Source: Bacteroides mediterraneensis (GTDB lineage: Bacteria > Bacteroidota > Bacteroidia > Bacteroidales > Bacteroidaceae). Taken from it: a DNA stretch of 64,000 bases. Under the pieces are notes generated by a model. That model searched no databases and had not been told where the DNA came from. It saw only the letters and a list, made by a program, of their open reading frames with translations. A program made the translations under genes and the position numbers. The stretch spans positions 3,152,546 through 3,216,545 of the forward strand of contig NZ_LT635783.1 in the NCBI RefSeq assembly GCF_900128455.1, written 5' to 3'. Of this stretch, positions 1 to 8,768 are shown in pieces; within the stretch, counting starts at the first letter, position 1; each line of letters opens with the position of its first letter.

Positions 1-276
1 TTCCACTTCTTCCTGTGTATCTGTATTGGTAACAACCAGCGTATAACCATCTACATTTACATCTTCCTCGTTGAAATTGCCAGTAGTTGTACCGCCATCT
101 ACAATTTCAGTGGCACGACTCATTTCGACCCCATTATAAACTGAAGACAAACTAAGCTCCAGCGTACCGGCATTCTCGCCTAATTCATTCTTGCCTAAGA
201 TTTCATCACGCATCTCACAAGATGAAAATCCTAACATAAGGCCCAAAAGCCAAATTAAACCTTTATATCTTTTCAT
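1..276 (-). CDS. Lipoprotein, N-terminal part (runs off the left edge)
   Basis: The visible 92 residues begin MKRYKGLIWLLGLMLGFSSCEM, a lipoprotein signal whose lipobox Cys is followed by Glu-Met. The export is therefore probably to the outer membrane by the usual Bacteroidetes route. After the signal comes a low-complexity acidic stretch and the start of a beta-rich domain (GENAGTLELSLSS). This start resembles the DUF4493-type surface lipoproteins of Bacteroides, which have no known activity; that assignment is tentative because the C-terminus lies outside the window. The start codon lies 12 bp downstream of the stop of the next lipoprotein gene, so the two are probably co-transcribed. Confidence 0.7.
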   Translation of the reverse strand, partial: MKRYKGLIWLLGLMLGFSSCEMRDEILGKNELGENAGTLELSLSSVYNGVEMSRATEIVDGGTTTGNFNEEDVNVDGYTLVVTNTDTQEEVE

Positions 277-288
277 ATCTTTCGTCTT

Positions 289-1110
289 TTATTTTGAACT
301 TGGAATATATTCGCCCGGGATAACCACTGTCACTTCTTGTTCTGTCACACCGTCATCTACCGTTACAGTCAGTCCAAACTTACCTCCTGCAATATCCGTA
401 CTATTCGGTTTAATAGTCAAAGTATAAGAGTAACACGGCTGCAAATTTATCTCTTTCATATCCTCAAAGCCTTCCACTGTTACAGGAGAACCACTTTTAT
501 CTGTCAAGGCAAACGACAAAGTAGCTTTCACACCTTCGTCGCCGGTCTTCAGATACAATTCCTGTCCTTCGTTCGATTTGTTCATCGTCCATGCCTTGTC
601 CATGTAGTCAGTCTTGACAGAAACGGTGCAATCTCCAAAATAATCTTCAAAGGTATCGCTGTCATCGTTGCCTTTGTAAACCAGCTTCATTTTTGCATTT
701 GCAGGCTTACAAGTCACATTCACTGTTTTTCTATCCCCCTGAGCCACAGTAAATGTCTGGCTGCCTTTCACATAGAGTTTATCGTAACCAGCCGGTACGT
801 CTTCTCCATAATAAGCAACCAATGTGTAAGGAACTCCAAAATCAACCTTTTGGTCTACCTCCAAATCCCCATAAAGTTTGTCCGTATAAACAGCTTCTTC
901 CCCTTTATACAGAGACACTTTGTAATTTTGTACATTCTGATAAGCGCTCTCATCAATTGAGCGGCTCTTGTAAGACAGGTTCGTTGACAAATCAATCATT
1001 ACGCTGCCTTGTCCAGAAATACTCTCCTGTTCTTTCTCACTGCTGCAACTTCCCAAGAAAAGAAGTATCGCCAATGAAAAAAACGCCTTTAAATAGTTTC
1101 TCATCTTCAT
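289..1110 (-). CDS. Lipoprotein, possible DUF4493-type
   Basis: A 273-residue exported lipoprotein. The signal ends in LFLGSCSSEKE, with Cys as the lipidation site. The mature part contains repeated short beta motifs (YKVSLYKGEEAVYTDKLYG, PYTLVAYYGEDVPAGYDKLY, YSYTLTIKPN). These resemble the DUF4493 family of Bacteroides surface lipoproteins, whose function is unknown. The frame is open upstream to 1170, but that extension crosses the likely promoter. I therefore start at the ATG at 1110, two codons before another ATG at 1104. It is followed after 12 bp by a second lipoprotein of similar look, suggesting a small operon of surface proteins. Confident as a gene; the family is an inference. Confidence 0.8.
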   Translation of the reverse strand: MKMRNYLKAFFSLAILLFLGSCSSEKEQESISGQGSVMIDLSTNLSYKSRSIDESAYQNVQNYKVSLYKGEEAVYTDKLYGDLEVDQKVDFGVPYTLVAYYGEDVPAGYDKLYVKGSQTFTVAQGDRKTVNVTCKPANAKMKLVYKGNDDSDTFEDYFGDCTVSVKTDYMDKAWTMNKSNEGQELYLKTGDEGVKATLSFALTDKSGSPVTVEGFEDMKEINLQPCYSYTLTIKPNSTDIAGGKFGLTVTVDDGVTEQEVTVVIPGEYIPSSK

Positions 1111-1141
1111 TTGATAATAAAATTTTTCTTTTTTCAGTGTG

Positions 1142-1173
1142 CAAAGTAACACCAATTCCAAAATCCTCACAAG
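1142..1173 (-). promoter_or_regulatory. Likely Bacteroides-type promoter for the 1110 lipoprotein operon
   Basis: On the minus strand a -33-like CTTG is followed after 20 bp by TTACTTTG, one base off the TAnnTTTG -7 consensus. The predicted start of transcription falls about 25 nt before the ATG at 1110. The -33 part is weak. Confidence 0.45.
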
Positions 1174-1332
1174 GTCTTTTTTTTTTATTTTTGGCTGATT
1201 TTTAATAATACATTAGAAATAATCATCCCTTTTATCTGATAATTAGTATAAAAAACCATTTTATAAAGTAATTCAATGGTCTATTTTTAAAATTCCATCG
1301 AACCCCACTGGAGCATCCTATGAAAAAATTTA

Positions 1333-1340
1333 TACCTTTG
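1333..1340 (+). promoter_or_regulatory. -7 element upstream of the PCMD lipoprotein gene
   Basis: TACCTTTG matches TAnnTTTG exactly and lies 34 bp before the ATG at 1375. No convincing TTTG is visible at the -33 position. The gap from 1111 to 1374 contains this element and the divergent promoter and no gene that I can see. Confidence 0.5.
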
Positions 1341-1374
1341 CAAATACAATACTAAACTGAAAACTATCAACCAA

Positions 1375-2493
1375 ATGAATTCAAAGTACATTTTATCCGG
1401 ATGCTTGTTAAGCCTCATCTTCAGTTCCTGCATTCAGGACGAGGCACCCAATGTAGAAGCAGCCATAGACGGCTGCGCCGGAGCACAGATTCAGTCTGCC
1501 ACCATCGACCATTTAAGGAAAGAGGTGGAAGTCTATGTGTTGGACGGAACCGACATTTCCCAACAGGAACTGGTTTTCACCTTGCCTGAAGGCGCTTCCA
1601 TCCAGGCGGAGGAAACAGAAACAAACGACCGCCCTCCTTTGTATGATTTCAGCCAGCACGCCTCCAGACATTTTGTGGTAACCTCCGAAGACGGAAATAC
1701 ACAGACCGAATACCTTATACGGATAAACAAGCTGGCCTTACCCACAAGTTACTCTTTCGAGGAACTGAAAACCGTCACTCCCTACCATGTCTTATATCTG
1801 ACAAACGCATCGGGCATCATGCAATGGGCAAGCGGGAATCCCGGATACGACCTGAGCGGCATGGCCTTGAACGAAACGCAATACCCCACCGTACAGTCTC
1901 CCGAGGGCTATTCCGGAAAATGCGCCAAACTCACGACACTCAGTACCGGCAGTTTCGGTAAACCACTGGGGATGCCCATCGCCGCCGGAAATTTATTTAT
2001 CGGTTCCTTTGACACCCAGAATGCCGTACTGGCTCCCTTGCAAGCCACTCACATGGGATTTCCTTTCACCAAACGCCCCTCCCGAATGACCGGCTGGTTC
2101 AAATACAAGGCGGGAGAAACCTTTACCGACAAGGCGGGCAACGCAGTGCCAGGGAAAAAGGACCGAGGCGACATCTATGCCGCACTCTATGAAGCTCCCA
2201 GCAGCGACTTCTCGCTCGACGGCAATCTTTTCCCGGACGGGACGGGAATCGATGAACACATCGTGCTTTTGGCCCGTATCCCGGAACAGGAAATGACAGA
2301 AACAAACGACTGGAAAAAGTTTGACCTGGAGTTTACTCCCCAAAACGGGAAGACTCTCAATGCCGAAGACCTGAAGAACGGAAAATACAAACTTGCCGTG
2401 GTGTTCTCTTCCAGCGTCATGGGAGCCTACTTCCAAGGGGCAGTCGGCAGCGAATTGTGGATAGATGAAGTGGAAATTATTTGTGAAAACTAA
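1375..2493 (+). CDS. PCMD-domain outer-membrane lipoprotein
   Basis: A 372-residue lipoprotein (LLSLIFSSCIQDE, lipobox Cys near residue 19). After the signal is a beta-sandwich-like domain at about residues 30-118, ending in EDGNTQTEYLIRINK, a form often seen before PCMD. The C-terminal half (about 225-372) looks like the putative carbohydrate metabolism domain (PCMD): GWFKYKAGETF, GDIYAALYEA, DWKKFDLEF, and the terminal SELWIDEVEI. It is clearly paralogous to the C-terminal half of the lipoprotein encoded convergently at 3368-4939. The downstream barrel protein starts 14 bp after its stop, so the pair is an operon. Probable role: cell-surface glycan binding or processing; the exact activity is unknown. 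Confidence 0.82.
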   Translation: MNSKYILSGCLLSLIFSSCIQDEAPNVEAAIDGCAGAQIQSATIDHLRKEVEVYVLDGTDISQQELVFTLPEGASIQAEETETNDRPPLYDFSQHASRHFVVTSEDGNTQTEYLIRINKLALPTSYSFEELKTVTPYHVLYLTNASGIMQWASGNPGYDLSGMALNETQYPTVQSPEGYSGKCAKLTTLSTGSFGKPLGMPIAAGNLFIGSFDTQNAVLAPLQATHMGFPFTKRPSRMTGWFKYKAGETFTDKAGNAVPGKKDRGDIYAALYEAPSSDFSLDGNLFPDGTGIDEHIVLLARIPEQEMTETNDWKKFDLEFTPQNGKTLNAEDLKNGKYKLAVVFSSSVMGAYFQGAVGSELWIDEVEIICEN

Positions 2494-2507
2494 CCGATAG
2501 AAAAAAC

Positions 2508-3293
2508 ATGAAAAAATATATACTACCCCTATTGGCCCTGTTCTTATGCGGCTTCACTCTGACGAGTCACGCACAGTCTGCCTCCCACAAAGGTCTGGCA
2601 TGGCTGTCCTCACACGGACTGGACTATGAAATAAAGGCCGGAATTAATATAGGAGGAACTTCTCCCCTTCCTCTGCCCAAGGAAATCAGAAGCTTGGACA
2701 GCTATTCGCCCGGGTTGGCCATCACCTTGGAAGGAAATGCCACCAAATGGCTGGACGCAAAACAGAAGTGGGGCGTCAGCCTGGGGCTGCGGCTCGACAA
2801 AAAAGACATGGATACCAAAGCTACCGTAAAGAACTATGGCATGGAAATCTTCAGCGAAACCGGAGGGAAAATAAAAGGCCTCTGGACGGGAGGAGTAAAG
2901 ACTACCGTGAAAATGTCTTACCTCACCATCCCGGTTCTGGCAAACTACCGTATCAGCAACCGCTGGAAAGTGATGGCGGGACCGTATTTCTCTTACATGA
3001 TAAACGGAGAATTTTCCGGGAATGTATATGAAGGACATCTGCGTACACCCGATGCCAGCGGAAGCCGCGTTAATTTTGAAGGAGAGAACAAGGCTGCATA
3101 CGATTTCTCGGACAACCTCCGCCGGTTTCAGTGGGGCCTGCAGGTAGGCGGAGAATGGAAAGCCTACAAACACCTGAACATCCATGCCGACCTGACCTGG
3201 GGACTGAACGACATTTTCCAGAAAGACTTCACCACGGTCTCTTTTGCCATGTATCCCATTTACCTGAACCTGGGATTCGGATATGAGTTCTGA
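2508..3293 (+). CDS. Outer-membrane beta-barrel protein (PorT/OMP_b-brl type)
   Basis: 261 residues with a signal peptide ending near SHAQS. The mature part shows alternating beta-strand patterns ending in an aromatic residue (YLNLGFGYEF at the C-terminus), typical of small outer-membrane barrels annotated as porin-family or PorT-like. Motifs such as YEIKAGINIGG near the start and YRISNRWKVMAGPYFSYMINGEF in the middle fit that family. It follows the PCMD lipoprotein by 14 bp and probably acts with it at the outer membrane. The substrate is not readable from sequence. It ends before a strong bidirectional terminator. Confidence 0.8.
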   Translation: MKKYILPLLALFLCGFTLTSHAQSASHKGLAWLSSHGLDYEIKAGINIGGTSPLPLPKEIRSLDSYSPGLAITLEGNATKWLDAKQKWGVSLGLRLDKKDMDTKATVKNYGMEIFSETGGKIKGLWTGGVKTTVKMSYLTIPVLANYRISNRWKVMAGPYFSYMINGEFSGNVYEGHLRTPDASGSRVNFEGENKAAYDFSDNLRRFQWGLQVGGEWKAYKHLNIHADLTWGLNDIFQKDFTTVSFAMYPIYLNLGFGYEF

Positions 3294-3311
3294 TTACACC
3301 TTATATAAAGG

Positions 3312-3349
3312 AAAGGGCTGAGACGCAAACCTCAGCCCTTTTCTTTATA
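3312..3349. terminator. Bidirectional Rho-independent terminator
   Basis: An 11-bp perfect stem (AAAGGGCTGAG / CTCAGCCCTTT) with an 8-nt loop and T-rich flank. It lies between the convergent barrel gene (ends 3293) and PCMD lipoprotein gene (ends 3368). Confidence 0.85.
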
Positions 3350-3367
3350 GTAACCTCTACCTTATTA

Positions 3368-4939
3368 TTATTCGAAGGTAATCTGCAAATCGTCCAGCAG
3401 CAATTTACTGTTGGGAGCGCCCTCATACACATCGCCGTTCTTACTGGAGGTGCAGATAAACGCTATTTTATATTTCTTATTGGCATCGTAAGATTTGCCG
3501 TTCACTTCCTCGAAGTTCAAGTCAAATTTCTTCCAGTCGGTCGCACCGCCATTCTCAATGCCCGCACGCATCACGATAGGCGCATCGGCCTGCTTGATGG
3601 TTTCCCCATCCAACACGAAGCTTTCACTTTCCGCCTCATACAACACCGCATAGATGTCACATTCATCCACTTTGTCGGCTACGGCATTCGCGTCTTTGTC
3701 ATAATAGGTCTCACCCGGAGTGTACTTATACCATCCTGAGAATTTCAGGGGCTTTCCTTCATGCATCACGCCAAACTTGGTCGATTTCAAAGGTGCTGCC
3801 GCATTCAGTTCGAATGTACCCATAAACAAACTTCCTGCCGTAATGTTCGGTGCCATGGTGGCCATCAATGCCCCTACAAATCCGCCATAATTTTTCAGGT
3901 CTTGTTTGGCTTGCAGCAGACTGACGGTCTGCAGGCAGGCAGCTGTAGTGCCTTCCTTCACGTCTTTCGTTTCTTGAGTCACGCAGTAAGGAGGTACCAC
4001 CACTTCCGGATGACTGGCAGCAACCCCTTCCAAAGAACTATACACAATAGCGCTTCCTCCGTTTGTCGAAGCATAAGGGCCTGCCGGGGTATAATAATGA
4101 TAAGTGTCGTCGTAAGTCCAGTCTTCAAAATTCAAAGCCAGTACTTTCGAACTGATTGAAACCTTATAGGCAGCCACCGTACCGTCTTCAGCAGTTACAG
4201 TGTAAGTCACCACCTTGCCATTTGAGAAATCCTGTGCCTCTCCGCTGGCTGGAACCACCGTCGCTCCGGCCGAAACTTCAATGGTAGGTACCAGAGCCGT
4301 CAAATAGGCGGCCTTTGCCGTATCGGCAACCATAAAAGTAATGGTCTTTGCCTCTTCATTGATTGTCGTTTCGCCTACAACCAGAGAATCCACTGCGGCC
4401 ACGGCCTTATCGAAGATAAAAGAAGTGATTTTGGCCTCACTGCTCTCGTTTCCCGTCAGGCGAGTACCTGAATAAGTCACTTTCACGGCCTGTTTGACTC
4501 CACCCGTCAGCGTGGCATCTATATCCAAATCCATATTCAGAGTTCCGTTGCTAATCACTCCGGTCGCATTTACGCCTGCCGTAAGCAGTTCGGCCTCAAC
4601 CGTAGTCACTCCGGTAAACTCATATTTATCGCCATTGGCTGTCAACGCACAATCATTCAAGTTGATGTCTCCGATTTTTATTCCCATAAATGAGAAGTCC
4701 GTAATAGACAGACTAATCGTATTATTGCCGGCTTTGCTCACAGAAATAATTTGTGAGTTCACCGTTCCACCCGGAATATCTACACCGCCTTGCGAAATGG
4801 AAACATCTAGTTTTCCTTTATACTTACCTGCCAAATCGCTATCAATAGGAATCTCTATTGATTTGTCTTTACTACAAGAAGTAAACAAATTCACCACACA
4901 CAAAAGGGCAAACATGTAAAAAAATAAGCTCTTTTTCAT
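3368..4939 (-). CDS. Calycin-like / PCMD-domain lipoprotein
   Basis: 523 residues, starting at MKKSLFFYM; the lipobox is NLFTSCSKDK. Three parts are visible. A calycin- or lipocalin-like beta domain (about 30-160: AGKYKGKLDV to VKVTYSGTRL) is followed by a cadherin-like linker (about 165-270, ending VAAYKVSISSK). A C-terminal PCMD domain follows (GWYKYTPGETYYD, CDIYAVLYEA, DWKKFDLNFE, LLLDDLQITFE). I chose the ATG at 4939 because it begins the signal peptide; the open frame extends 16 codons further into the promoter. It is convergent with a shorter PCMD paralogue, suggesting a duplicated glycan-handling surface protein. The catalytic or binding role is unproven. Confidence 0.82.
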   Translation of the reverse strand: MKKSLFFYMFALLCVVNLFTSCSKDKSIEIPIDSDLAGKYKGKLDVSISQGGVDIPGGTVNSQIISVSKAGNNTISLSITDFSFMGIKIGDINLNDCALTANGDKYEFTGVTTVEAELLTAGVNATGVISNGTLNMDLDIDATLTGGVKQAVKVTYSGTRLTGNESSEAKITSFIFDKAVAAVDSLVVGETTINEEAKTITFMVADTAKAAYLTALVPTIEVSAGATVVPASGEAQDFSNGKVVTYTVTAEDGTVAAYKVSISSKVLALNFEDWTYDDTYHYYTPAGPYASTNGGSAIVYSSLEGVAASHPEVVVPPYCVTQETKDVKEGTTAACLQTVSLLQAKQDLKNYGGFVGALMATMAPNITAGSLFMGTFELNAAAPLKSTKFGVMHEGKPLKFSGWYKYTPGETYYDKDANAVADKVDECDIYAVLYEAESESFVLDGETIKQADAPIVMRAGIENGGATDWKKFDLNFEEVNGKSYDANKKYKIAFICTSSKNGDVYEGAPNSKLLLDDLQITFE

Positions 4940-4967
4940 CTCTTGATTATGTTTTAAATTACAGTTG

Positions 4968-4999
4968 CAAAGGAAATCAATATGCATTGTTTCTGCAAG
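4968..4999 (-). promoter_or_regulatory. Likely promoter for the 4939 lipoprotein gene
   Basis: On the minus strand CTTG, 20 bp, then TTCCTTTG. The layout matches the promoter at 1142-1173, with the same T at the second base of the -7. The remaining gap from 5000 to 5179 is AT-rich and shows no gene. Confidence 0.4.
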
Positions 5000-5179
5000 G
5001 TCGAATTATCTTATTTTTTGCCGATTTTTCAAATTGTCCCAAATCAATTCCTCAATAATTAACTTCTAGATGCATTTTTTCTCATTTCAAATAGTCTATT
5101 TTTAAAATATACTATTTTATCTTATTTCCTGTTTTTATATTTTTAAGTGTCAATCCATACAACCGTTTCAAATTTCCAT

Positions 5180-5187
5180 TATCTTTG
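5180..5187 (+). promoter_or_regulatory. -7 element for the TonB-receptor-like gene
   Basis: TATCTTTG, an exact TAnnTTTG match, lies 42 bp before the ATG at 5230. It overlaps an in-frame TTG at 5185, which argues that the real start is the ATG at 5230. Confidence 0.5.
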
Positions 5188-5229
5188 AAACCACTGAAAC
5201 TGAAAAAGAAAACCAATATCTTAACTTTT

Positions 5230-7692
5230 ATGAGACACAAAGCACTTGCACATTTCACAGGCATCTTTATTACTTTTTTGATTCTAAATGTATTCAACCT
5301 GCAGGCACAATATACCGTAAAAGGTACCCTCGTGGATTCGCTCACCCACGAAAGCGAGCCTTATGCCACCCTGCGCATTATGCTCGACAAATCGCCCGAC
5401 AAACCGATCCGGCTGAACGTGACGGATACCCAAGGGAAGTTTCAGGAAAAACTGCCTCACACCGGCAATTACACACTGCAAATCACATCCGTAGGCAAGC
5501 GCACCGTTATCCGCCACTTTACCATCACGGAAAACAAGCGGGTGGCCGATTTGGGCACGCTCTACACCTGCGACGATACCCAGATGCTGAAAGGCGTGGA
5601 AGTGGTGGCACAAAAACCGCTCGTAAAAGCGGAAATCGACAAAATTTCCTACAGCATAGAAGATGACCCCGATTCCAAGACCAACACCACCCTCGAAATG
5701 TTGCGCAAGGTACCCCTTGTCACAGTCGACGGGGAGGATAACATCCAGGTCAACGGTTCCAGCAATTTCAAGGTGCATGTCAACGGAAAACCCAACACAC
5801 TGATGAGCAACAACCCGAAAGAAGTGCTGCGAAGCCTGCCGGCCAATTCCGTCAAATCCATTGAAGTGATTACGGAACCGGGGGCCAAATACGATGCGGA
5901 AGGCATCGGAGGCATTCTGAACATTATCACCACCGATGCCAAGATGCAAGGCTACAACGTGACCCTCGGAGCCAATGCCAACAACATGGGCATTTCGGGA
6001 TATGCGTATGGCACGGTGCAGGTAGGGAAATTCACCCTCACCGGAAACTATTCCTACAACTACCAGGACCAGCCGCGCAGCCTCTCGGAAAGCGGACGCG
6101 AGGATTTCACATCTACCGACTACCGCCACCTGTCTACCGGAGGCTCTTCCAAGAACAAGGGGAACTTCCAGTTTGGAAACATTGAAGGAAGCTATGAAAT
6201 AGACACGCTGAACCTGATTACCTTCTCGGCCAACATTTTCGGAGGGAAGTTTGACACGCAAGGCGATTCGCATACGTCCATGAGCGACAACGAGTGGAAC
6301 GAACGCTACAGCTATCTCACCCGCAACCAGTCGACCAACCAGTTCGGAAACATCGGCGTGAATGCCGACTACCAGCACTCCTTCAAGAAGAAAGGAGAAT
6401 ACCTCACCTTGTCCTATAAATTCAACAATTCCCCCAACAACAACGAGGCAGACACTTATTACGACGAGGTGAAAGACGTGCCTTTCAGTCTGCCACACCA
6501 ATATTTCGACAACGAGGCCCACACGGCAGAGCATACCGCACAGATTGATTACGTCAATCCCTTTAACAGCGTTCACTACATGGATGCCGGAATGAAGTAT
6601 ATCTACCGCGAGAATTACAGTGACAGCCAGTACTTCCTGGAAAACGCCCAGGGCGAGATGGAGGCCAGCCAGGACCTTTCAAGCAAATACCAGCAGGGAC
6701 AGCACATTCTTGCCGCCTACGCGGACTACCAGCTGAAGTGGAAAAAATTCGGGGCGAAAGCCGGTGTGCGCTATGAGCACACGTTCATGGACGTGGAATA
6801 CGACTACATGCCCGAACGTAATTTCAAGGCCGGATTCGACGATGTGGTTCCCACCCTGAATCTCTCCTACATGCTGGGGATGAGCGCCACCCTCCGGGCC
6901 AACTACAACATGCGCATCAACCGTCCGGGTATATGGTACCTGAATCCTTTCCGCGACACCAGTAACCCCACGTCCGTCAGCTATGGAAACCCGGACCTGG
7001 ACACCGAAAAAGCACATATCCTCGGAATGACGTTCAACACCTTCAGTGCCAAGTTCAGCCTGAATGCCAACCTTACCTATACGTTCATCAACAACGGTAT
7101 CGAACGCTATTCCTTCATGAACAACGGGGTGCAGGAAAACACTTACGGCAATGTAGGAAAAAGCCAGCGCACACGCCTGGCCTTATGGATGAACTGGAAC
7201 CCGGGCAGCACCACCCGCCTCTCGCTGAACGCCGGCGGCGACTATGCCGACTACCGGAGCAAGGAATTGAACTCATACAACAGCGGATTCTCCGGAAACC
7301 TGTTTGCCAACGTACAGCAGACCATCCCCTGGGAGCTACGCCTCAGCCTCTATGGCGGCGGAAGCACCCCGTACGTGTCGCTGCAAGGAAAAGGCTCTTC
7401 CTACTACTATTACGGCATCAACCTCAGCCGCTCCTTCCTGAAAGAAAAGCGGCTGAACATCTCGCTCTTTGCCAGCAGCATTTTCCAGAAATACAATTCC
7501 TACCGCAGCGAAACCGTGACCGATACCTTCCGCTCATGGTCGAACAGCAGTTATCCTTCCCGCAGATACGGCATCAGCATCAGCTGGCGGTTCGGTGAAC
7601 TGAAGACACAGGTGAAAAAGACACAGCGAAGCATCACGAACGACGATTTGAAGGCAGGCGGCGACAACAAGACAGGCGGAACGATGCAGTAA
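5230..7692 (+). CDS. TonB-dependent-receptor-like outer-membrane barrel (OMP_b-brl_3)
   Basis: 820 residues from MRHKALAHF, with a signal peptide ending at about NLQAQ. An N-terminal carboxypeptidase-regulatory-like beta domain (about 27-110, YTVKGTLVDS to VADLGTLYTC) is followed by a plug-like domain (about 120-235: KISYSIEDDP, LRKVPLVTVDGEDNI, IEVITEPGAKYDAEG). The rest is a long barrel with aromatic-ended strands. This matches the outer membrane beta-barrel family (PF14905 type) related to TonB receptors. There is no SusD partner next to it, so it is not a standard SusC/SusD pair. An AraC-type regulator follows 38 bp downstream and may control it or respond to the same signal. The ligand is unknown. 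Confidence 0.85.
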   Translation: MRHKALAHFTGIFITFLILNVFNLQAQYTVKGTLVDSLTHESEPYATLRIMLDKSPDKPIRLNVTDTQGKFQEKLPHTGNYTLQITSVGKRTVIRHFTITENKRVADLGTLYTCDDTQMLKGVEVVAQKPLVKAEIDKISYSIEDDPDSKTNTTLEMLRKVPLVTVDGEDNIQVNGSSNFKVHVNGKPNTLMSNNPKEVLRSLPANSVKSIEVITEPGAKYDAEGIGGILNIITTDAKMQGYNVTLGANANNMGISGYAYGTVQVGKFTLTGNYSYNYQDQPRSLSESGREDFTSTDYRHLSTGGSSKNKGNFQFGNIEGSYEIDTLNLITFSANIFGGKFDTQGDSHTSMSDNEWNERYSYLTRNQSTNQFGNIGVNADYQHSFKKKGEYLTLSYKFNNSPNNNEADTYYDEVKDVPFSLPHQYFDNEAHTAEHTAQIDYVNPFNSVHYMDAGMKYIYRENYSDSQYFLENAQGEMEASQDLSSKYQQGQHILAAYADYQLKWKKFGAKAGVRYEHTFMDVEYDYMPERNFKAGFDDVVPTLNLSYMLGMSATLRANYNMRINRPGIWYLNPFRDTSNPTSVSYGNPDLDTEKAHILGMTFNTFSAKFSLNANLTYTFINNGIERYSFMNNGVQENTYGNVGKSQRTRLALWMNWNPGSTTRLSLNAGGDYADYRSKELNSYNSGFSGNLFANVQQTIPWELRLSLYGGGSTPYVSLQGKGSSYYYYGINLSRSFLKEKRLNISLFASSIFQKYNSYRSETVTDTFRSWSNSSYPSRRYGISISWRFGELKTQVKKTQRSITNDDLKAGGDNKTGGTMQ

Positions 7693-7707
7693 TTCCTGTA
7701 AATTAGC

Positions 7708-7715
7708 TATCTTTG
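7708..7715 (+). promoter_or_regulatory. -7 element for the AraC-type gene
   Basis: TATCTTTG exactly matches TAnnTTTG, 15 bp before the ATG at 7731. This implies a very short leader. No clear -33 element is visible. Confidence 0.45.
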
Positions 7716-7730
7716 CAAAAACTATGCACT

Positions 7731-8576
7731 ATGGAAAAGGAACTGCCTAAAATAGATTTGCCGGAAGAATGGCTCATCGGCACCGGCATCAGCAAAGAAC
7801 TGCTAGGACTCTACACCAATTATCCGGTACGCCTGAAATGTGAAATCTTCGTACTCTGCACATCCGGAGAGGTGGAAGCCTCGGTCAACCTGAATAAAAT
7901 CAAGGTGGAAGCCCACGACTTCATTACGCTTACCCCCGGAAGCATCTTCCAGATAAACGCCATCAAGGGCGACCTGAACATCTACTTTGGCGGGTTCTCG
8001 TCCGAATACATGGAACACAACATTCAGTCGCACTCCTTCCTCGACACCATGTACCTCACGCTCGGACGCCCCGTCATCCGCCTGAAACCAGAAGGAGCCA
8101 AAATGATGGAGGAATACATGCAGCTGCTCATCAAGATGTATGAGTTTCTGCCCGAAAAAATCAGGCCGGAAATCGCCACCAACCTGTATGCCGACATACA
8201 CAAAGGCATCTCCATGCTCTACCGGAACAAGACCGACGAGGTGCACACCCTGTCGAAGAGCGAGCTGATTTGCCGCAACTTTGCCCAGCTGGTCATGCAG
8301 CACTACAACCAGACGCGCAACGTGGCCTGGTATGCCGAAAAGCTCCAGATTACCCACGCCCACCTCTGCACCACGGTGAAACAGATTACGGGGAAGACCT
8401 GCGTGGACATCATTTCGTCCATGGTCATCATGGATGCCAAGTCGCAGCTGAAATCTTCACAGCTTTCCATCCAGAACATCTCCGATTCCCTGAACTTTGC
8501 CAACGTGTCGTTCTTCGGGAAATACTTCAAGCGATACGTGGGAATGAGTCCGCTGGAATACCGGAACAACGGGTAG
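7731..8576 (+). CDS. AraC-family transcriptional regulator
   Basis: 281 residues. The N-terminal part (about 15-150) looks like a cupin-type sensing domain (VEAHDFITLTPGSIFQI). The C-terminal 95 residues form the paired helix-turn-helix of the AraC/XylS family: NVAWYAEKLQITHAHL for the first HTH and LSIQNISDSLNFANVSFFGKYFKRYVGMSPLEYR for the second, the latter being a textbook AraC signature. The ATG at 7731 is preferred over an upstream TTG lying in the promoter. It sits between a TonB-receptor-like gene and a GH31 gene, and a 22-bp repeat array begins 38 bp after its stop. It is a candidate regulator of GH31 through that array (inference). Confidence 0.9.
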   Translation: MEKELPKIDLPEEWLIGTGISKELLGLYTNYPVRLKCEIFVLCTSGEVEASVNLNKIKVEAHDFITLTPGSIFQINAIKGDLNIYFGGFSSEYMEHNIQSHSFLDTMYLTLGRPVIRLKPEGAKMMEEYMQLLIKMYEFLPEKIRPEIATNLYADIHKGISMLYRNKTDEVHTLSKSELICRNFAQLVMQHYNQTRNVAWYAEKLQITHAHLCTTVKQITGKTCVDIISSMVIMDAKSQLKSSQLSIQNISDSLNFANVSFFGKYFKRYVGMSPLEYRNNG

Positions 8577-8613
8577 AAAAAGGAAGAAATAAGAAGACTT
8601 CCGACGACATTCG

Positions 8614-8723
8614 AAACGTTTTGAAGACCGTAAAAAAACGCAAGTGCGTTTTGCTCAAAACGTACTTGCGTTTCAAGTAAAACGTCCTTGCATTTTAAAC
8701 CAAACGCACTTGCGTTTTCACAT
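8614..8723. repeat. Five-unit array of 22-bp direct repeats with palindromic 16-bp cores
   Basis: Units begin at 8614, 8636, 8658, 8680 and 8702, exactly 22 bp apart. The core is AAACGCACTTGCGTTT, an inverted repeat of AAACGCA around two bases. Units 2 and 5 are perfect palindromes; units 3 and 4 vary at one to three positions; unit 1 is degenerate after AAACGTTTTG. The array ends about 45 bp before the GH31 start. A 22-bp period is about two helical turns, so bound dimers would sit on one face of the DNA. It could be an operator array for the neighbouring AraC-type protein or another regulator, or a dispersed intergenic repeat. Confidence 0.8.
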
Positions 8724-8768
8724 CATCCTGAAACAAATATACAACACACAATAAAGACCTTGAAAAAC

